From Synechococcus sp. AG-683-C23 (GTDB lineage Bacteria > Cyanobacteriota > Cyanobacteriia > PCC-6307 > Cyanobiaceae): 51,095 nucleotides of DNA. The DNA is taken from the NCBI GenBank assembly GCA_003208835.1, contig QCVD01000015.1, forward strand, positions 1 to 51,095, in the 5' to 3' direction. Each line of letters opens with the position of its first letter. Position 1 is the stretch's first letter. Under the pieces are notes generated by a model, which worked only from the letters and a program-made list of their open reading frames with translations, was not told the DNA's origin and searched no databases. Position numbers and translations under genes: made by a program. Below, piece by piece: positions 36,151 through 43,191 of the stretch.

Positions 36151-38076
36151 ATGACGGCCAGCTGGACACCGACCGCTAGGGAAACGACGTCGCTGCAACG
36201 TCATGGCCACACCCAAAGCTTCTCCCGGGTGGATGCCATGTGGGCATGGTTAGCGGATCGGTATGGAACGATCACCGCCCTTGATGCCCCCCACGCCACC
36301 CATCCGGAACAGTTCAGTTTTGGTGAATTGGCCCAACGCATTGCGACGGCCGCTGCAGCTTTCGAAGCCAAGGGTGTCCGGGAGAACGATGTTGTGGCGT
36401 TGTTCTCTGAAAACAGTCCCCGCTGGTTGGTGGCGGATCAAGCTCTCATGCGTTGTGGTGCCGCTGATGCGGTTCGCGGTGCGTCTGCTCCCGTTGAGGA
36501 GCTCCGATACATCCTTGATGATTCAAAAGCCATAGCTCTTGTGGTGCAGAACGCTGATCTGTGGCGCCGCTTGGCGTTGACACCGGAGCAGCGAACGCGC
36601 TTGAAGGTGGTGGTGCAGCTGGAGGGTGATCCGGTGGATGAACTCACCGGTTGGGACGCGTTGCTGGCATCGGCGGTGGGCCTGGCTCCGCTTCAGCGCA
36701 GCCAAGACCTTGCTGGAGCTGCGTCTCCGGTGGCCACGATTTTGTACACCTCAGGGACCACCGGTCAGCCCAAGGGGGTGCCGCTCACGCACGCCAATCT
36801 GTTGCATCAAATTCGCTCGTTGGCCTGTGTGGCTCATCCCAAGCCAGGGGATCCGGTGTTGAGTGTTTTGCCGATTTGGCATGCCTACGAGCGCAGTGCT
36901 AGCTACTACTTCCTGTCGTGTGCCTGCACGCAGACCTACACCACGATTAAGCAGCTCAAAAAGGATCTGCCCCGGGTGCAACCGATTGCCATGGCCACTG
37001 TTCCACGGTTGTGGGAGTCGGTGCAGGCCGGCTTCGAGGAGGTGGTGAAAACGTTTCCGCCCTCCCGTCAACGCTTGCTTCGTGCTGCGCTCAGCAACAG
37101 TTCTGCCCAGCGACAAGCTCTGCGTCGGGCCAACGATTTGATGTTGGAGCCTGTGTCTTGGGCGGGACGGTTCCAAGCCGCTGGGCTGGCATGTCTCCGC
37201 TGGCCTTTGCATGCCTTGGCATCGGCCTTGTTGTGGCCGAAGGTGCGACGTCAGCTGAGCGGAGGGCAGCTTGCCTATCCGATTAGTGGAGGTGGAGCGA
37301 TTGCCCCCCACATCGATGCGTTTTTTGAAGCGGTGGGGATCGAACTGCTGGTGGGCTACGGCCTCACCGAAACCAGTCCTGTGATCAGTTGTCGGCGCCC
37401 CTGGCACAACATTCGCGGCAGTTCCGGTCTGCCGTTGCCGGGCACCGAATTCCGCGTTGTGGATCCTGAATCAGGCGTCCCCCTGGGTTTTCGTCAGAGG
37501 GGGAGGGTTTTGGTGTGCGGACCGCAGGTGATGGGGGGCTACTGGGGTAAACCCGAAGCCACTGCAAAAGTTCTGGACGCTGATGGTTGGTTTGATACGG
37601 GTGATCTGGGGATGTTGTTAGCGGATGGCTCGGTGGCCATAACCGGCCGCGCCAAGGACACGATTGTTTTAAGCAGTGGCGAGAACATTGAGCCCGGTCC
37701 GTTGGAGGACGTCTTGGTGGCGAGTCCATTGATCGAGCAGGTGATGTTGGTGGGCCAGGACGAGCGCCAATTGGCGGCGTTAATCGTGCCTAGGGCTGAA
37801 TCGATTGTTGATTGGGCTCGTCAGCAAGGACTCAACCTTGCTGACGACTTAGGCGGAAAGCCAGGCGATCAAGCGCTGCTCCGATTGCTGATGCAGGAAT
37901 GCAATCGACTGTTGAAGCAACGCGTTGGGGCCCGAGGGGATGAGCGGCTGGCGGGCGTGGTCTTGGTCGATCCCTTCACCATCGACAACGGATTACTCAC
38001 GCAAACCCTGAAGCAACGTCGCGACCGAATCACCGCTCGAGATCACGCACGAATCCGAGGGATGTACAGCCGCTAA
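36151..38076 (+). CDS. AMP-dependent long-chain acyl-CoA / acyl-ACP synthetase
   Basis: A 641-residue adenylate-forming enzyme. Motifs: ILYTSGTTGQPKGVPLTHAN (P-loop), VLPIWHAYERSA, GYGLTETSPV, GWFDTGDLGML and TIVLSSGENIEPGPLED. Single cyanobacterial enzymes of this type act as acyl-ACP synthetase (Aas) and recycle free fatty acids. The ATG at 36151 is chosen because it follows the lipB stop by about 30 bases; a longer frame to 36052 would overlap lipB. Adjacent to lipB, so probably one fatty-acid related unit. Confidence 0.92.
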   Translation: MTASWTPTARETTSLQRHGHTQSFSRVDAMWAWLADRYGTITALDAPHATHPEQFSFGELAQRIATAAAAFEAKGVRENDVVALFSENSPRWLVADQALMRCGAADAVRGASAPVEELRYILDDSKAIALVVQNADLWRRLALTPEQRTRLKVVVQLEGDPVDELTGWDALLASAVGLAPLQRSQDLAGAASPVATILYTSGTTGQPKGVPLTHANLLHQIRSLACVAHPKPGDPVLSVLPIWHAYERSASYYFLSCACTQTYTTIKQLKKDLPRVQPIAMATVPRLWESVQAGFEEVVKTFPPSRQRLLRAALSNSSAQRQALRRANDLMLEPVSWAGRFQAAGLACLRWPLHALASALLWPKVRRQLSGGQLAYPISGGGAIAPHIDAFFEAVGIELLVGYGLTETSPVISCRRPWHNIRGSSGLPLPGTEFRVVDPESGVPLGFRQRGRVLVCGPQVMGGYWGKPEATAKVLDADGWFDTGDLGMLLADGSVAITGRAKDTIVLSSGENIEPGPLEDVLVASPLIEQVMLVGQDERQLAALIVPRAESIVDWARQQGLNLADDLGGKPGDQALLRLLMQECNRLLKQRVGARGDERLAGVVLVDPFTIDNGLLTQTLKQRRDRITARDHARIRGMYSR

Positions 38077-38172
38077 ATGTTAAGGAAGCCACTCGAAAGG
38101 GATCGGTGCGGTTCTCCGGTGATTGACCGAACCCCGAGTGGCTGTGACGCTGAATTCACTTTTTATAAATTC

Positions 38173-38616
38173 ATGTCTGACGGCACGTTCCTGAACATCA
38201 AGCGTCCGATCACGGTGCGTGCCGTGGTGACACCGACCTGGAAAGAAGAAGCTGAGCGTGAGCTCAGTAATGGCATTGCTTCGGTTGATCAACAGCTGGC
38301 CCAGCTGGAACAAGAGGGTCAGCAGGTGGTGGATGAGGTTCGTCGTCAGAGTGCCAACCCCCTCGACCCAAGGGTCCAGGAGCAAGTGGGACAGATCCAG
38401 CAACAGGTGGGAGCCAAGCGCGCTGAGCTCGAAGAGCAAAAGCGCAATCTGTTGCAGCAGCAAGCTCAGGTCCGTGAACTGGAGATGGATCAGATCGTCG
38501 AACAGGGTCAGTTGGAGAGCACTTGTGAGCTCAAGGTGGGTGACAACCTCGTCCAAAAAATGCAGGTTGCCATCGTTGTTCGTGATGGTGTTGTGCAGTC
38601 GATTGAAGAGGGTTGA
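38173..38616 (+). CDS. YlqD-like coiled-coil protein
   Basis: A 147-residue soluble protein with a beta-type start (FLNIKRPITVRAVVTPTWKE), a long Gln/Glu-rich coiled coil (about 30-110) and a short C-terminal beta section (LESTCELKVGDNLVQKMQ). This fits the YlqD-like family of cyanobacteria; no function is known. The ATG at 38173 is preferred over one at 38077 since the upstream part lacks family likeness. It is the last core gene before the integrase island. Confidence 0.85.
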   Translation: MSDGTFLNIKRPITVRAVVTPTWKEEAERELSNGIASVDQQLAQLEQEGQQVVDEVRRQSANPLDPRVQEQVGQIQQQVGAKRAELEEQKRNLLQQQAQVRELEMDQIVEQGQLESTCELKVGDNLVQKMQVAIVVRDGVVQSIEEG

Positions 38617-38618
38617 TC

Positions 38619-38633
38619 TCAGCCTTTGGCTGA
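38619..38633 (+). terminator. Short hairpin after the YlqD-like gene
   Basis: TCAGCC (38619-38624) and GGCTGA (38628-38633) form a perfect six-base stem with a TTT loop, two bases after the YlqD-like stop codon. No strong T-tract follows, so intrinsic termination is uncertain. Confidence 0.35.
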
Positions 38634-38639
38634 CCCCTC

Positions 38640-38656
38640 AACTGATCTGATCAGTT
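38640..38656. repeat. Inverted repeat 1 at the left island border
   Basis: AACTGATC (38640-38647) and GATCAGTT (38649-38656) are perfect eight-base arms around a single T. This is the first of three perfect inverted repeats between the YlqD-like gene and the integrase. Confidence 0.5.
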
Positions 38657-38679
38657 CTCGGGATTTGGTTTTGCGATCT

Positions 38680-38705
38680 GCAGCATTGTCTAAGCTCAAT
38701 GCTGC
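38680..38705. repeat. Inverted repeat 2, recombination-core-like
   Basis: GCAGCATTG (38680-38688) and CAATGCTGC (38697-38705) are perfect nine-base arms separated by eight bases (TCTAAGCT). Tyrosine-recombinase core sites commonly have this layout of two inverted binding elements around a six- to eight-base overlap. No second copy was seen at the right border, so the role is speculative. Confidence 0.45.
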
Positions 38706-38719
38706 CAGTTGGTTTGCTG

Positions 38720-38738
38720 CTTGGACAAGACTTAGACA
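38720..38738. repeat. Doubled CTTRGACA motif, left border
   Basis: CTTGGACA (38720-38727) and CTTAGACA (38731-38738) are direct copies 11 bases apart, start to start. A similar pair lies at 43172-43191, at the other end of the island. Confidence 0.4.
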
Positions 38739-38763
38739 GTGTGACTAGCGTGCTTGAAGGTTG

Positions 38764-38794
38764 AAGTCTCTGTTCCTGCTGTGGGCAGAGACTT
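38764..38794. promoter_or_regulatory. Inverted repeat 3, just upstream of the integrase gene
   Basis: AAGTCTCTG (38764-38772) and CAGAGACTT (38786-38794) are perfect nine-base arms with a 13-base centre, ending 15 bases before the integrase start. Position suggests an operator or leader hairpin controlling integrase expression. Confidence 0.45.
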
Positions 38795-38809
38795 GGAGAC
38801 GTCGCCCCG

Positions 38810-40273
38810 ATGCCCAAGATCCAGTTCAAGCAAGAAACCCTGAATGGACGGGCGCACATCATTGCGTATGCGGATCGGGAATATCTGACTCTTCGGATTC
38901 ACCGAGGTAACACTCAATACACCAATATTTCACTAGGTACAACAGATCTAAAAGTCGCCCACGACAAGGCATTGGATGTTTATGCGGCGACGATCAATCA
39001 TCCTCCAGTCTCTAGAAGTAAGAAGCATCGACTTGCCAATGGTTGTAAAGAGTTCCTCGCCTGGAAGCAAGAGCAGTGTGAAAGCGGAGCGATAAAAGAA
39101 AGTTCTGTGGATACCTATGCGCAGCGTATTTATCAGAGAATTATTCCCTATGCCAAGATGTCTGGTATTAATAATATAAGCGATATCGATAAAAGTAGTT
39201 TTGAAAATTATCCCACTTTTTATGGAATGATTGAAACCAAGGCTCAATGTAAAAAGGCTACTAAGGGGCTCTCTGCTTCTACGATCAATTCTGATATAAC
39301 AACGATCAATGAATTGATGAGTTGGATGGTGAAGAGGAACTATTTAGATGCTAATTCGTTCCCATTGATCACCAAGCTTCGTCAAGCGAAGGAGTGCAGT
39401 AATGATGCGAATCCACCATTTTTGCCCGAGGAGTGGGATGCGATGAAGTTGTGCATGAATCGATGGGTCGAGGATAATGATATGGAAGCTGATGATGCAT
39501 TGAAATCGTGGAGAAAACGTTGGCTTTATAATTGGATCTTTTTTATGTATCACTTTGGAGGTCGCCCCCATGAAGCGCGGGCCCTTCGCTTCGGTGATCT
39601 AGAAATCCAGACCATGCCTGATGGACGATTGAAGGGGATGGTGCGGGTTGCTCCCTCCACGAAAGGATCGAAGCGAACTGCGGTGATGAATGGTTACTGG
39701 ATTGATACGGTTCAATCTCATTTATTCAAGGGAGTGAAACTTCGCAATCAGCAAATCGAAGACCATAATCAATTGGTGGAAACTGGAGCAATTAAAAATT
39801 ACAGATGGAGGCACCAAGGTCGTATTCCTTTACTGCTAAAACCAGATAAGGACACACCGCTATTTCTGAATCCTCTGTTCCACATCATCAACAAGGAAGA
39901 CAAGCGTTCCATGAGGAAGTTTGAGGCAGACGAGCGACTCGATGAGGTTCGCTGGGAGATGGATGTTGTTTCGTTAGAGCAGATTCGTGCCAAGTATCAG
40001 GTGCTAGTGGAAGAAGCGATGACGTGCTTCTTCAAGGGAAAGGAGCGTGGCACTGAATCCAAGCGGTTCACTCTTTACTCACTGAGATCCACGCACATCA
40101 TTCATAATCTGCTGAATGGAGCCCCAATCAGGTTGATTGCCGACAACGTTGGCACTTCTGAATCAGACATTGAATCCAGGTACGACCGACTGAACAACCT
40201 GCTCAACATCAAAGAACTGGGTATGCATCGGCAGAAGATCGCTCCTCAGGATGAGCTTTTCGTGGATGCCTGA
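38810..40273 (+). CDS. Tyrosine recombinase / phage-type integrase
   Basis: A 487-residue protein with an N-terminal arm-type beta region (1-60), a core-binding helical domain (about 75-190) and the C-terminal catalytic domain. Catalytic positions: Arg252 in HFGGRPHEARALRF, Lys285 in STKGSKRT, Arg426 in TLYSLRSTHI and Tyr458 in SDIESRYDR. The usual HxxR and GH boxes read YSLR and VGTS, as in several integrase subfamilies. An insertion of roughly 100 residues lies between the lysine strand and box II. The gene opens an island of unrecognised genes and follows three inverted repeats. It probably integrates or excises the island; the attachment site is not established. Confidence 0.88.
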   Translation: MPKIQFKQETLNGRAHIIAYADREYLTLRIHRGNTQYTNISLGTTDLKVAHDKALDVYAATINHPPVSRSKKHRLANGCKEFLAWKQEQCESGAIKESSVDTYAQRIYQRIIPYAKMSGINNISDIDKSSFENYPTFYGMIETKAQCKKATKGLSASTINSDITTINELMSWMVKRNYLDANSFPLITKLRQAKECSNDANPPFLPEEWDAMKLCMNRWVEDNDMEADDALKSWRKRWLYNWIFFMYHFGGRPHEARALRFGDLEIQTMPDGRLKGMVRVAPSTKGSKRTAVMNGYWIDTVQSHLFKGVKLRNQQIEDHNQLVETGAIKNYRWRHQGRIPLLLKPDKDTPLFLNPLFHIINKEDKRSMRKFEADERLDEVRWEMDVVSLEQIRAKYQVLVEEAMTCFFKGKERGTESKRFTLYSLRSTHIIHNLLNGAPIRLIADNVGTSESDIESRYDRLNNLLNIKELGMHRQKIAPQDELFVDA

Positions 40274-40319
40274 TGTTTCTTGTGGTGTGATTGCACTCGA
40301 CAAAAGGTGAGCCGAGCAC

Positions 40320-40347
40320 AAAAAAAGGAAGGTCTCCCCAGACCTCC
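40320..40347 (-). terminator. Intrinsic terminator for a minus-strand small gene
   Basis: Read on the minus strand, GGAGGTCT, a GGGG loop and AGACCTTCC form a stem of eight pairs with one bulged base, followed directly by seven Ts. It lies about 125 bases downstream of the 57-residue gene at 40473-40646, supporting that gene and possibly the 26-residue frame between. Confidence 0.6.
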
Positions 40348-40382
40348 CCAAGTTCGACGCATCCCCTGCCGGGACCATCGAA

Positions 40383-40463
40383 TTATTGTTGATTGTCCGG
40401 AACGTTGTTGTAGGCACGGGCACTAAACCCTGGGGACGATCTCCAATCCACTGGTGCTGCCAT
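40383..40463 (-). CDS. Possible 26-residue small protein
   Basis: A short frame starting MAAPVDWRSSPGFSARAY and ending at TAA (40383-40385). It lies between the 57-residue gene, 10 bases upstream, and the minus-strand terminator at 40320-40347. Composition looks protein-like, but no clear ribosome-binding site is seen, so it may be chance. Confidence 0.3.
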   Translation of the reverse strand: MAAPVDWRSSPGFSARAYNNVPDNQQ

Positions 40464-40472
40464 TGCCACCGA

Positions 40473-40646
40473 TCAGTTCGACGACCAGTGGTCGTTCCAC
40501 TCTTGTTGCAACTCAGCAGGGGACAGTGAGTTGTAAAACCCTCGCCACTTCTTCTCCGAATTGGCATCAGATGACGTTAGCGACACCAGGAGGTCGATGG
40601 CCTGTTGCTCGCTAAAAACACGCCCGGAGAGAGTTTTGAATTCCAT
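40473..40646 (-). CDS. Small hypothetical protein (57 residues)
   Basis: Starts MEFKTLSGRVFSEQQAIDLL, ends EWNDHWSSN. The sequence has a natural soluble character: a helix with Leu/Val spacing, a KKWRGFYNSL segment and a Trp-rich acidic end. A perfect AGGAGG (40662-40667) lies upstream but is spaced 15 bases from this ATG. It is optimally spaced (five bases) from another ATG at 40656, which opens a 14-codon frame overlapping this gene's start. A minus-strand terminator follows. Function unknown; probably a cargo gene of the integrase island. Confidence 0.6.
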   Translation of the reverse strand: MEFKTLSGRVFSEQQAIDLLVSLTSSDANSEKKWRGFYNSLSPAELQQEWNDHWSSN

Positions 40647-40761
40647 ATGCATTCATCTTCGCCTCCTGATCCTTGGAGATGGCGATGTCGCAGGACAATC
40701 CAAGTAACAGACCGTTAACGGAAATCCACAAAATAGTTTTCTATGGCGGTCATGCACTTTT

Positions 40762-41007
40762 TTATTTTATTGAGTGACCACTTAAATAAGGTTCCATGAA
40801 CTCATGCATTTCATCATCCTCAACGGGCAATTCTTTTCTTAGCTCTGCAGCACTCAATTGATTGAGCATCGACTTATACTCATTTGAATCCATCTCCTTG
40901 TACATAATATCGAAGATATCCAGAAGAGCGGTGATGAGATGTTGTTTAGTGTAAGTAATATGTAATTGTGAGTTCGTAGAACGAGCCCAAGCGAAACTAG
41001 TCAGATC
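40762..41007 (-). pseudogene. Acidic small protein frame, possibly start-less remnant
   Basis: The minus-strand frame is open for 81 codons. Its last 47 codons begin at an ATG (40905), MYKEMDSNEYKSMLNQLSAA, and end with EDDEMHEFMEPYLSGHSIK. The upstream part (FAWARSTNSQLHITYTKQHL, then ITALLDIFDI) also reads like real protein but has no ATG, GTG or TTG. Either a 47-residue protein is made, or the gene has lost its start. No clear ribosome-binding site precedes the ATG. Confidence 0.4.
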
Positions 41008-41178
41008 TTAAACAATAAGCATGAAGACGTCTAACTCAATAGGGCACATAGAGCACATTTTAGGGTGACCATAGGTGTCGTCTTGAGTTCTTTAGACGTA
41101 CTCAGATTCGACACCATGAGAAATATACAAGCCTCATCGACATCTTTTGTCTGAGCATTGATTTTAGATCGCGTGGGC

Positions 41179-41310
41179 ATGATTCCCTTGGGTCTTTTTA
41201 ATGCTCAACAGGTTGCCAGGAATCAAGACAAGCATGTGGGTATGCGGAAGTCCGTAAAAAGAGATGATTTGCCAATGCCCTTGCACTACGATCTAAACAA
41301 TAATCAATAA
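41179..41310 (+). CDS. Possible 43-residue small protein
   Basis: A short basic frame, MIPLGLFNAQQVARNQDKHV to a TAA at 41308-41310. It lies just before the 220-residue gene. In-frame GTG and TTG codons exist slightly upstream. No ribosome-binding site is obvious, so support is weak. Confidence 0.25.
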   Translation: MIPLGLFNAQQVARNQDKHVGMRKSVKRDDLPMPLHYDLNNNQ

Positions 41311-41334
41311 AATAAAAGGTTTTAATAAAGTCAG

Positions 41335-41997
41335 ATGGGGTTTCTTCTTTCCAGCCGTGAAGGTCGTCTTTGTGTTGATGGCAAGAGAGTCATGACACCC
41401 TATTTCGAGGGCATGTTCCCAGATGATCAATTCACGAGTGGTGATCTTTCCTTGCCCGCAACTGACATTAATCTAAAGATGGTTTCTCAATGTTATCTAG
41501 ATCTTTTTATTAAACCCATGGGGATGGTCCTAGAGAAGAGGCCATCGGGCAAGAGGTGGTTGCATTCAACACTTGATATCGCGCAAAATTATTCAACTTC
41601 TGCTGCTATTCAAGCCGAAGATTTAACCATCAGAGGCAAAAAAGCTGATTCTGATAATTCAGCTCGGGGATGGTGCTTGTTCGCGGTGAGTACACTTCAT
41701 CGCTTTTTTTGGAAAGATTTCGATTGTTATAGAGGCACTTGCAAATATGACGAATCTCATGACTATCACTGGTGGTTGCAAAATAGTATTGGTGATGTGA
41801 TTGATCTGACGGAAGAACAGTACCGTATCTCGAAGATTGATCAGCTTAGAGAAGAAGGGAAGAAGCTTAAACCGCTTGGACTTCGTTATGCCGCCACATC
41901 TAGGGCTATGGCACACAAGATTACTGAGCTCTTGTCTGGGCAGCACTATGATCCAGATGTGATTGATCAGTATGCCAATGCATATATGAATCGTTGA
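41335..41997 (+). CDS. Hypothetical protein with a papain-like Cys-His-Asp pattern
   Basis: A 220-residue soluble protein. I recognise no named family. Three blocks stand out: RGWCLFAVSTLHRFFW with Cys114 at the start of a hydrophobic helix, SHDYHWWLQN with His145, and GDVIDLTEEQYRI with Asp157. This order and spacing resemble papain/transglutaminase-fold proteins, where a helix-capping Cys, a strand His and an Asp form the triad, and 'IDLT-x-x-Q' often follows the Asp. Three further cysteines exist (13, 53, 131) plus Cys136. No signal peptide. Upstream is AT-rich with no good ribosome-binding site. A peptidase, amidase or crosslinking role is a hypothesis only. Confidence 0.65.
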   Translation: MGFLLSSREGRLCVDGKRVMTPYFEGMFPDDQFTSGDLSLPATDINLKMVSQCYLDLFIKPMGMVLEKRPSGKRWLHSTLDIAQNYSTSAAIQAEDLTIRGKKADSDNSARGWCLFAVSTLHRFFWKDFDCYRGTCKYDESHDYHWWLQNSIGDVIDLTEEQYRISKIDQLREEGKKLKPLGLRYAATSRAMAHKITELLSGQHYDPDVIDQYANAYMNR

Positions 41998-42029
41998 AGT
42001 TCTCTGGTGTTTTGTGAGTCGGGCGATTG

Positions 42030-42104
42030 ATGAGAATAAGGCTTTCTAGGGTTCAGGGGATCATTGATGAAGCTGGAGATCCCATGGACCGGCTGATCCC
42101 ATAG
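42030..42104 (+). CDS. Possible 24-residue frame
   Basis: MRIRLSRVQGIIDEAGDPMD and four more residues, between two larger island genes. It may be a small peptide or the remnant end of a lost gene. Only composition supports it. Confidence 0.15.
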   Translation: MRIRLSRVQGIIDEAGDPMDRLIP

Positions 42105-42184
42105 ATCATTTTGATACGGTCGTATTTAAACGTTCTTGGTATGTTCCAAGGGAAAGCACTAAACCCGAAAGAGGAGTATTTCTG

Positions 42185-42439
42185 ATGGACAGCAATGAAA
42201 CGGAAGAAACAATCAGAACTCTATTTAATGCGTGTGAAAGCGATAAAGTTGAATCCCTCTTGGTTCAATGTGCCGACTGGGGGATCAATATCAGGATGTT
42301 TCTGAATGGACAGCTGCTTGAGCTTGATTTGATGAAAAACTACGAAGGGTATGAAGTCACTTTTGTGGAAGATAGAGACAAGGGACCTGTTCAAATTGAT
42401 GAATTGTCTGACTTGCTGGGCGTGACGGGAATGTCTTGA
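42185..42439 (+). CDS. Small acidic hypothetical protein (84 residues)
   Basis: An acidic protein beginning MDSNETEETIRTLFNACESD and ending DELSDLLGVTGMS, with a beta-like centre (GINIRMFLNGQLLELDLM). The start is supported by AGAGGAG about eight bases upstream. No membrane segment or known motif. It may be an island-specific regulator or phage-type small protein; no function can be assigned. Confidence 0.65.
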   Translation: MDSNETEETIRTLFNACESDKVESLLVQCADWGINIRMFLNGQLLELDLMKNYEGYEVTFVEDRDKGPVQIDELSDLLGVTGMS

Positions 42440-42521
42440 TCAAGGAGATGCTTCATGCAGTCTTTCCCGTTTAACTAAGTTCTGCATGTCGGAAGATCAA
42501 CTCCTCTTTTCGACTGCGACT

Positions 42522-42533
42522 TTGATGCATCAA
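42522..42533. repeat. 12-base perfect palindrome between convergent small genes
   Basis: TTGATGCATCAA lies between the stop of the 84-residue gene (42439) and the stop of the minus-strand 53-residue gene (42546). No T-tract follows. A protein-binding site is possible. Confidence 0.3.
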
Positions 42534-42545
42534 GGCAAGAGAAAC

Positions 42546-42707
42546 TCAATCTTTGTCATTCAGGATTTTTTGGAGAGCAACCAACTTCTCTTCCTCTTCT
42601 TGCCCGATCACGACATGAACCACTTCATTGGCATCTAAGTAGAAGTCCTCAGTGATCACCGCATCAGGGTGGACATCCATGCTGACTTTTTGTCCTTCTG
42701 AAAGCAT
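42546..42707 (-). CDS. Small acidic hypothetical protein (53 residues)
   Basis: MLSEGQKVSMDVHPDAVITE at the start, then DFYLDANEVVHVVIGQ and an acidic helix EEEEKLVALQKILNDKD. The frame is also open upstream to a TTG eighteen bases before the ATG. The beta-rich start and helical end look like a genuine folded small domain. It is divergent from the 82-residue gene starting at 42716, only eight bases away. Function unknown. Confidence 0.55.
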   Translation of the reverse strand: MLSEGQKVSMDVHPDAVITEDFYLDANEVVHVVIGQEEEEKLVALQKILNDKD

Positions 42708-42715
42708 GTAGACGT

Positions 42716-42964
42716 ATGGAGACAAGCTTTTTAGAGCAGTTGCTCCTCATCCTTGGAGTCCCTGCCGACAAGTGCACCATCACCTACAAACATCTTCATA
42801 GAGTGCTTAATCAGAGACATTGGCTTGGCCGTTCTGCTTTGCTAGCTCGGTCTCCCATGCATCCTGGATGGGTCGAGCTGGGTTCAGTCTCCGAAGAAAA
42901 ATGGATGGCCGCATTGTGCGATCACAGGACTAATTACCCTGGGCGCAGCTATGAATACATTTAG
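42716..42964 (+). CDS. Small hypothetical protein (82 residues)
   Basis: METSFLEQLLLILGVPADKC, then a His/Arg-rich middle (YKHLHRVLNQRHWLGRSALL) and an aromatic end (NYPGRSYEYI). There is no clear ribosome-binding site upstream, and the start is crowded by the divergent 53-residue gene. Protein-like composition suggests it is real, but this is the least certain of the longer island genes. Confidence 0.45.
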   Translation: METSFLEQLLLILGVPADKCTITYKHLHRVLNQRHWLGRSALLARSPMHPGWVELGSVSEEKWMAALCDHRTNYPGRSYEYI

Positions 42965-43102
42965 GACAAGACAATAAGCACACCGGTAAATGGTATTAAG
43001 CAAGTCAATATTGATTCGGTCCACTCCGAAAGGCTTGTCTCTCTGGGTGTCTTCGCCCCTCGCTGAACGGTTTGTGCGCGCCTATTTGGCAGTTGTTCTT
43101 GA

Positions 43103-43143
43103 AGTGGTGCCGATAGCGAAATAGGGCGGTTGCTGGCACCGCT
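43103..43143. promoter_or_regulatory. Imperfect inverted repeat upstream of the E2 gene
   Basis: AGTGGTGCC (43103-43111) and GGCACCGCT (43135-43143) match at eight of nine positions as inverted arms around 23 bases, followed by an AT-rich CTCTAAAATTAAAG. It lies 80 bases before the E2 start and may be a leader hairpin or operator. Confidence 0.3.
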
Positions 43144-43171
43144 CTAAAATTAAAGAACGAGTTGAACAAGT

Positions 43172-43191
43172 CTTGGACAAAGGCTTGGACA
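43172..43191. repeat. Doubled CTTGGACA motif, right border
   Basis: CTTGGACA occurs at 43172-43179 and 43184-43191, 12 bases apart start to start, ending 31 bases before the E2 start codon. It mirrors the pair at 38720-38738 at the left end of the island. Confidence 0.4.

Larger units (their letters stand above)
40647..41334. other. Gene-poor stretch of the island with only very small frames
   Basis: About 690 bases without a gene over 60 codons that starts with ATG, GTG or TTG. The sequence is AT-rich. It contains the minus-strand frame at 40762-41007, the plus-strand 43-codon frame at 41179-41310 and an AGACGTCT palindrome at 41024-41031. No tRNA, CRISPR or transposase remnant was recognised. 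Confidence 0.5.

Noticed and set aside
38680-38705. Intrinsic terminator for the YlqD-like gene
   Set aside because: No T-tract follows on either strand and the spacer of eight bases is long; a recombination or binding site fits better, though not proven.
38640-38794. CRISPR-like array at the left edge of the island
   Set aside because: The three inverted repeats differ in sequence and are not direct repeats with spacers; no cas genes are present.
38810-40273. Broken integrase because the HxxR and GH boxes are changed
   Set aside because: Tyr in place of the first His and VGTS in place of GH occur in known integrase subfamilies; both Arg, the Lys and the Tyr remain and the frame is intact.
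40163-40567. A 134-codon minus-strand frame
   Set aside because: It runs antisense through the integrase 3' end and over the 57- and 26-residue frames and the terminator. The product lacks plausible composition, while the 57-residue frame has better signals.
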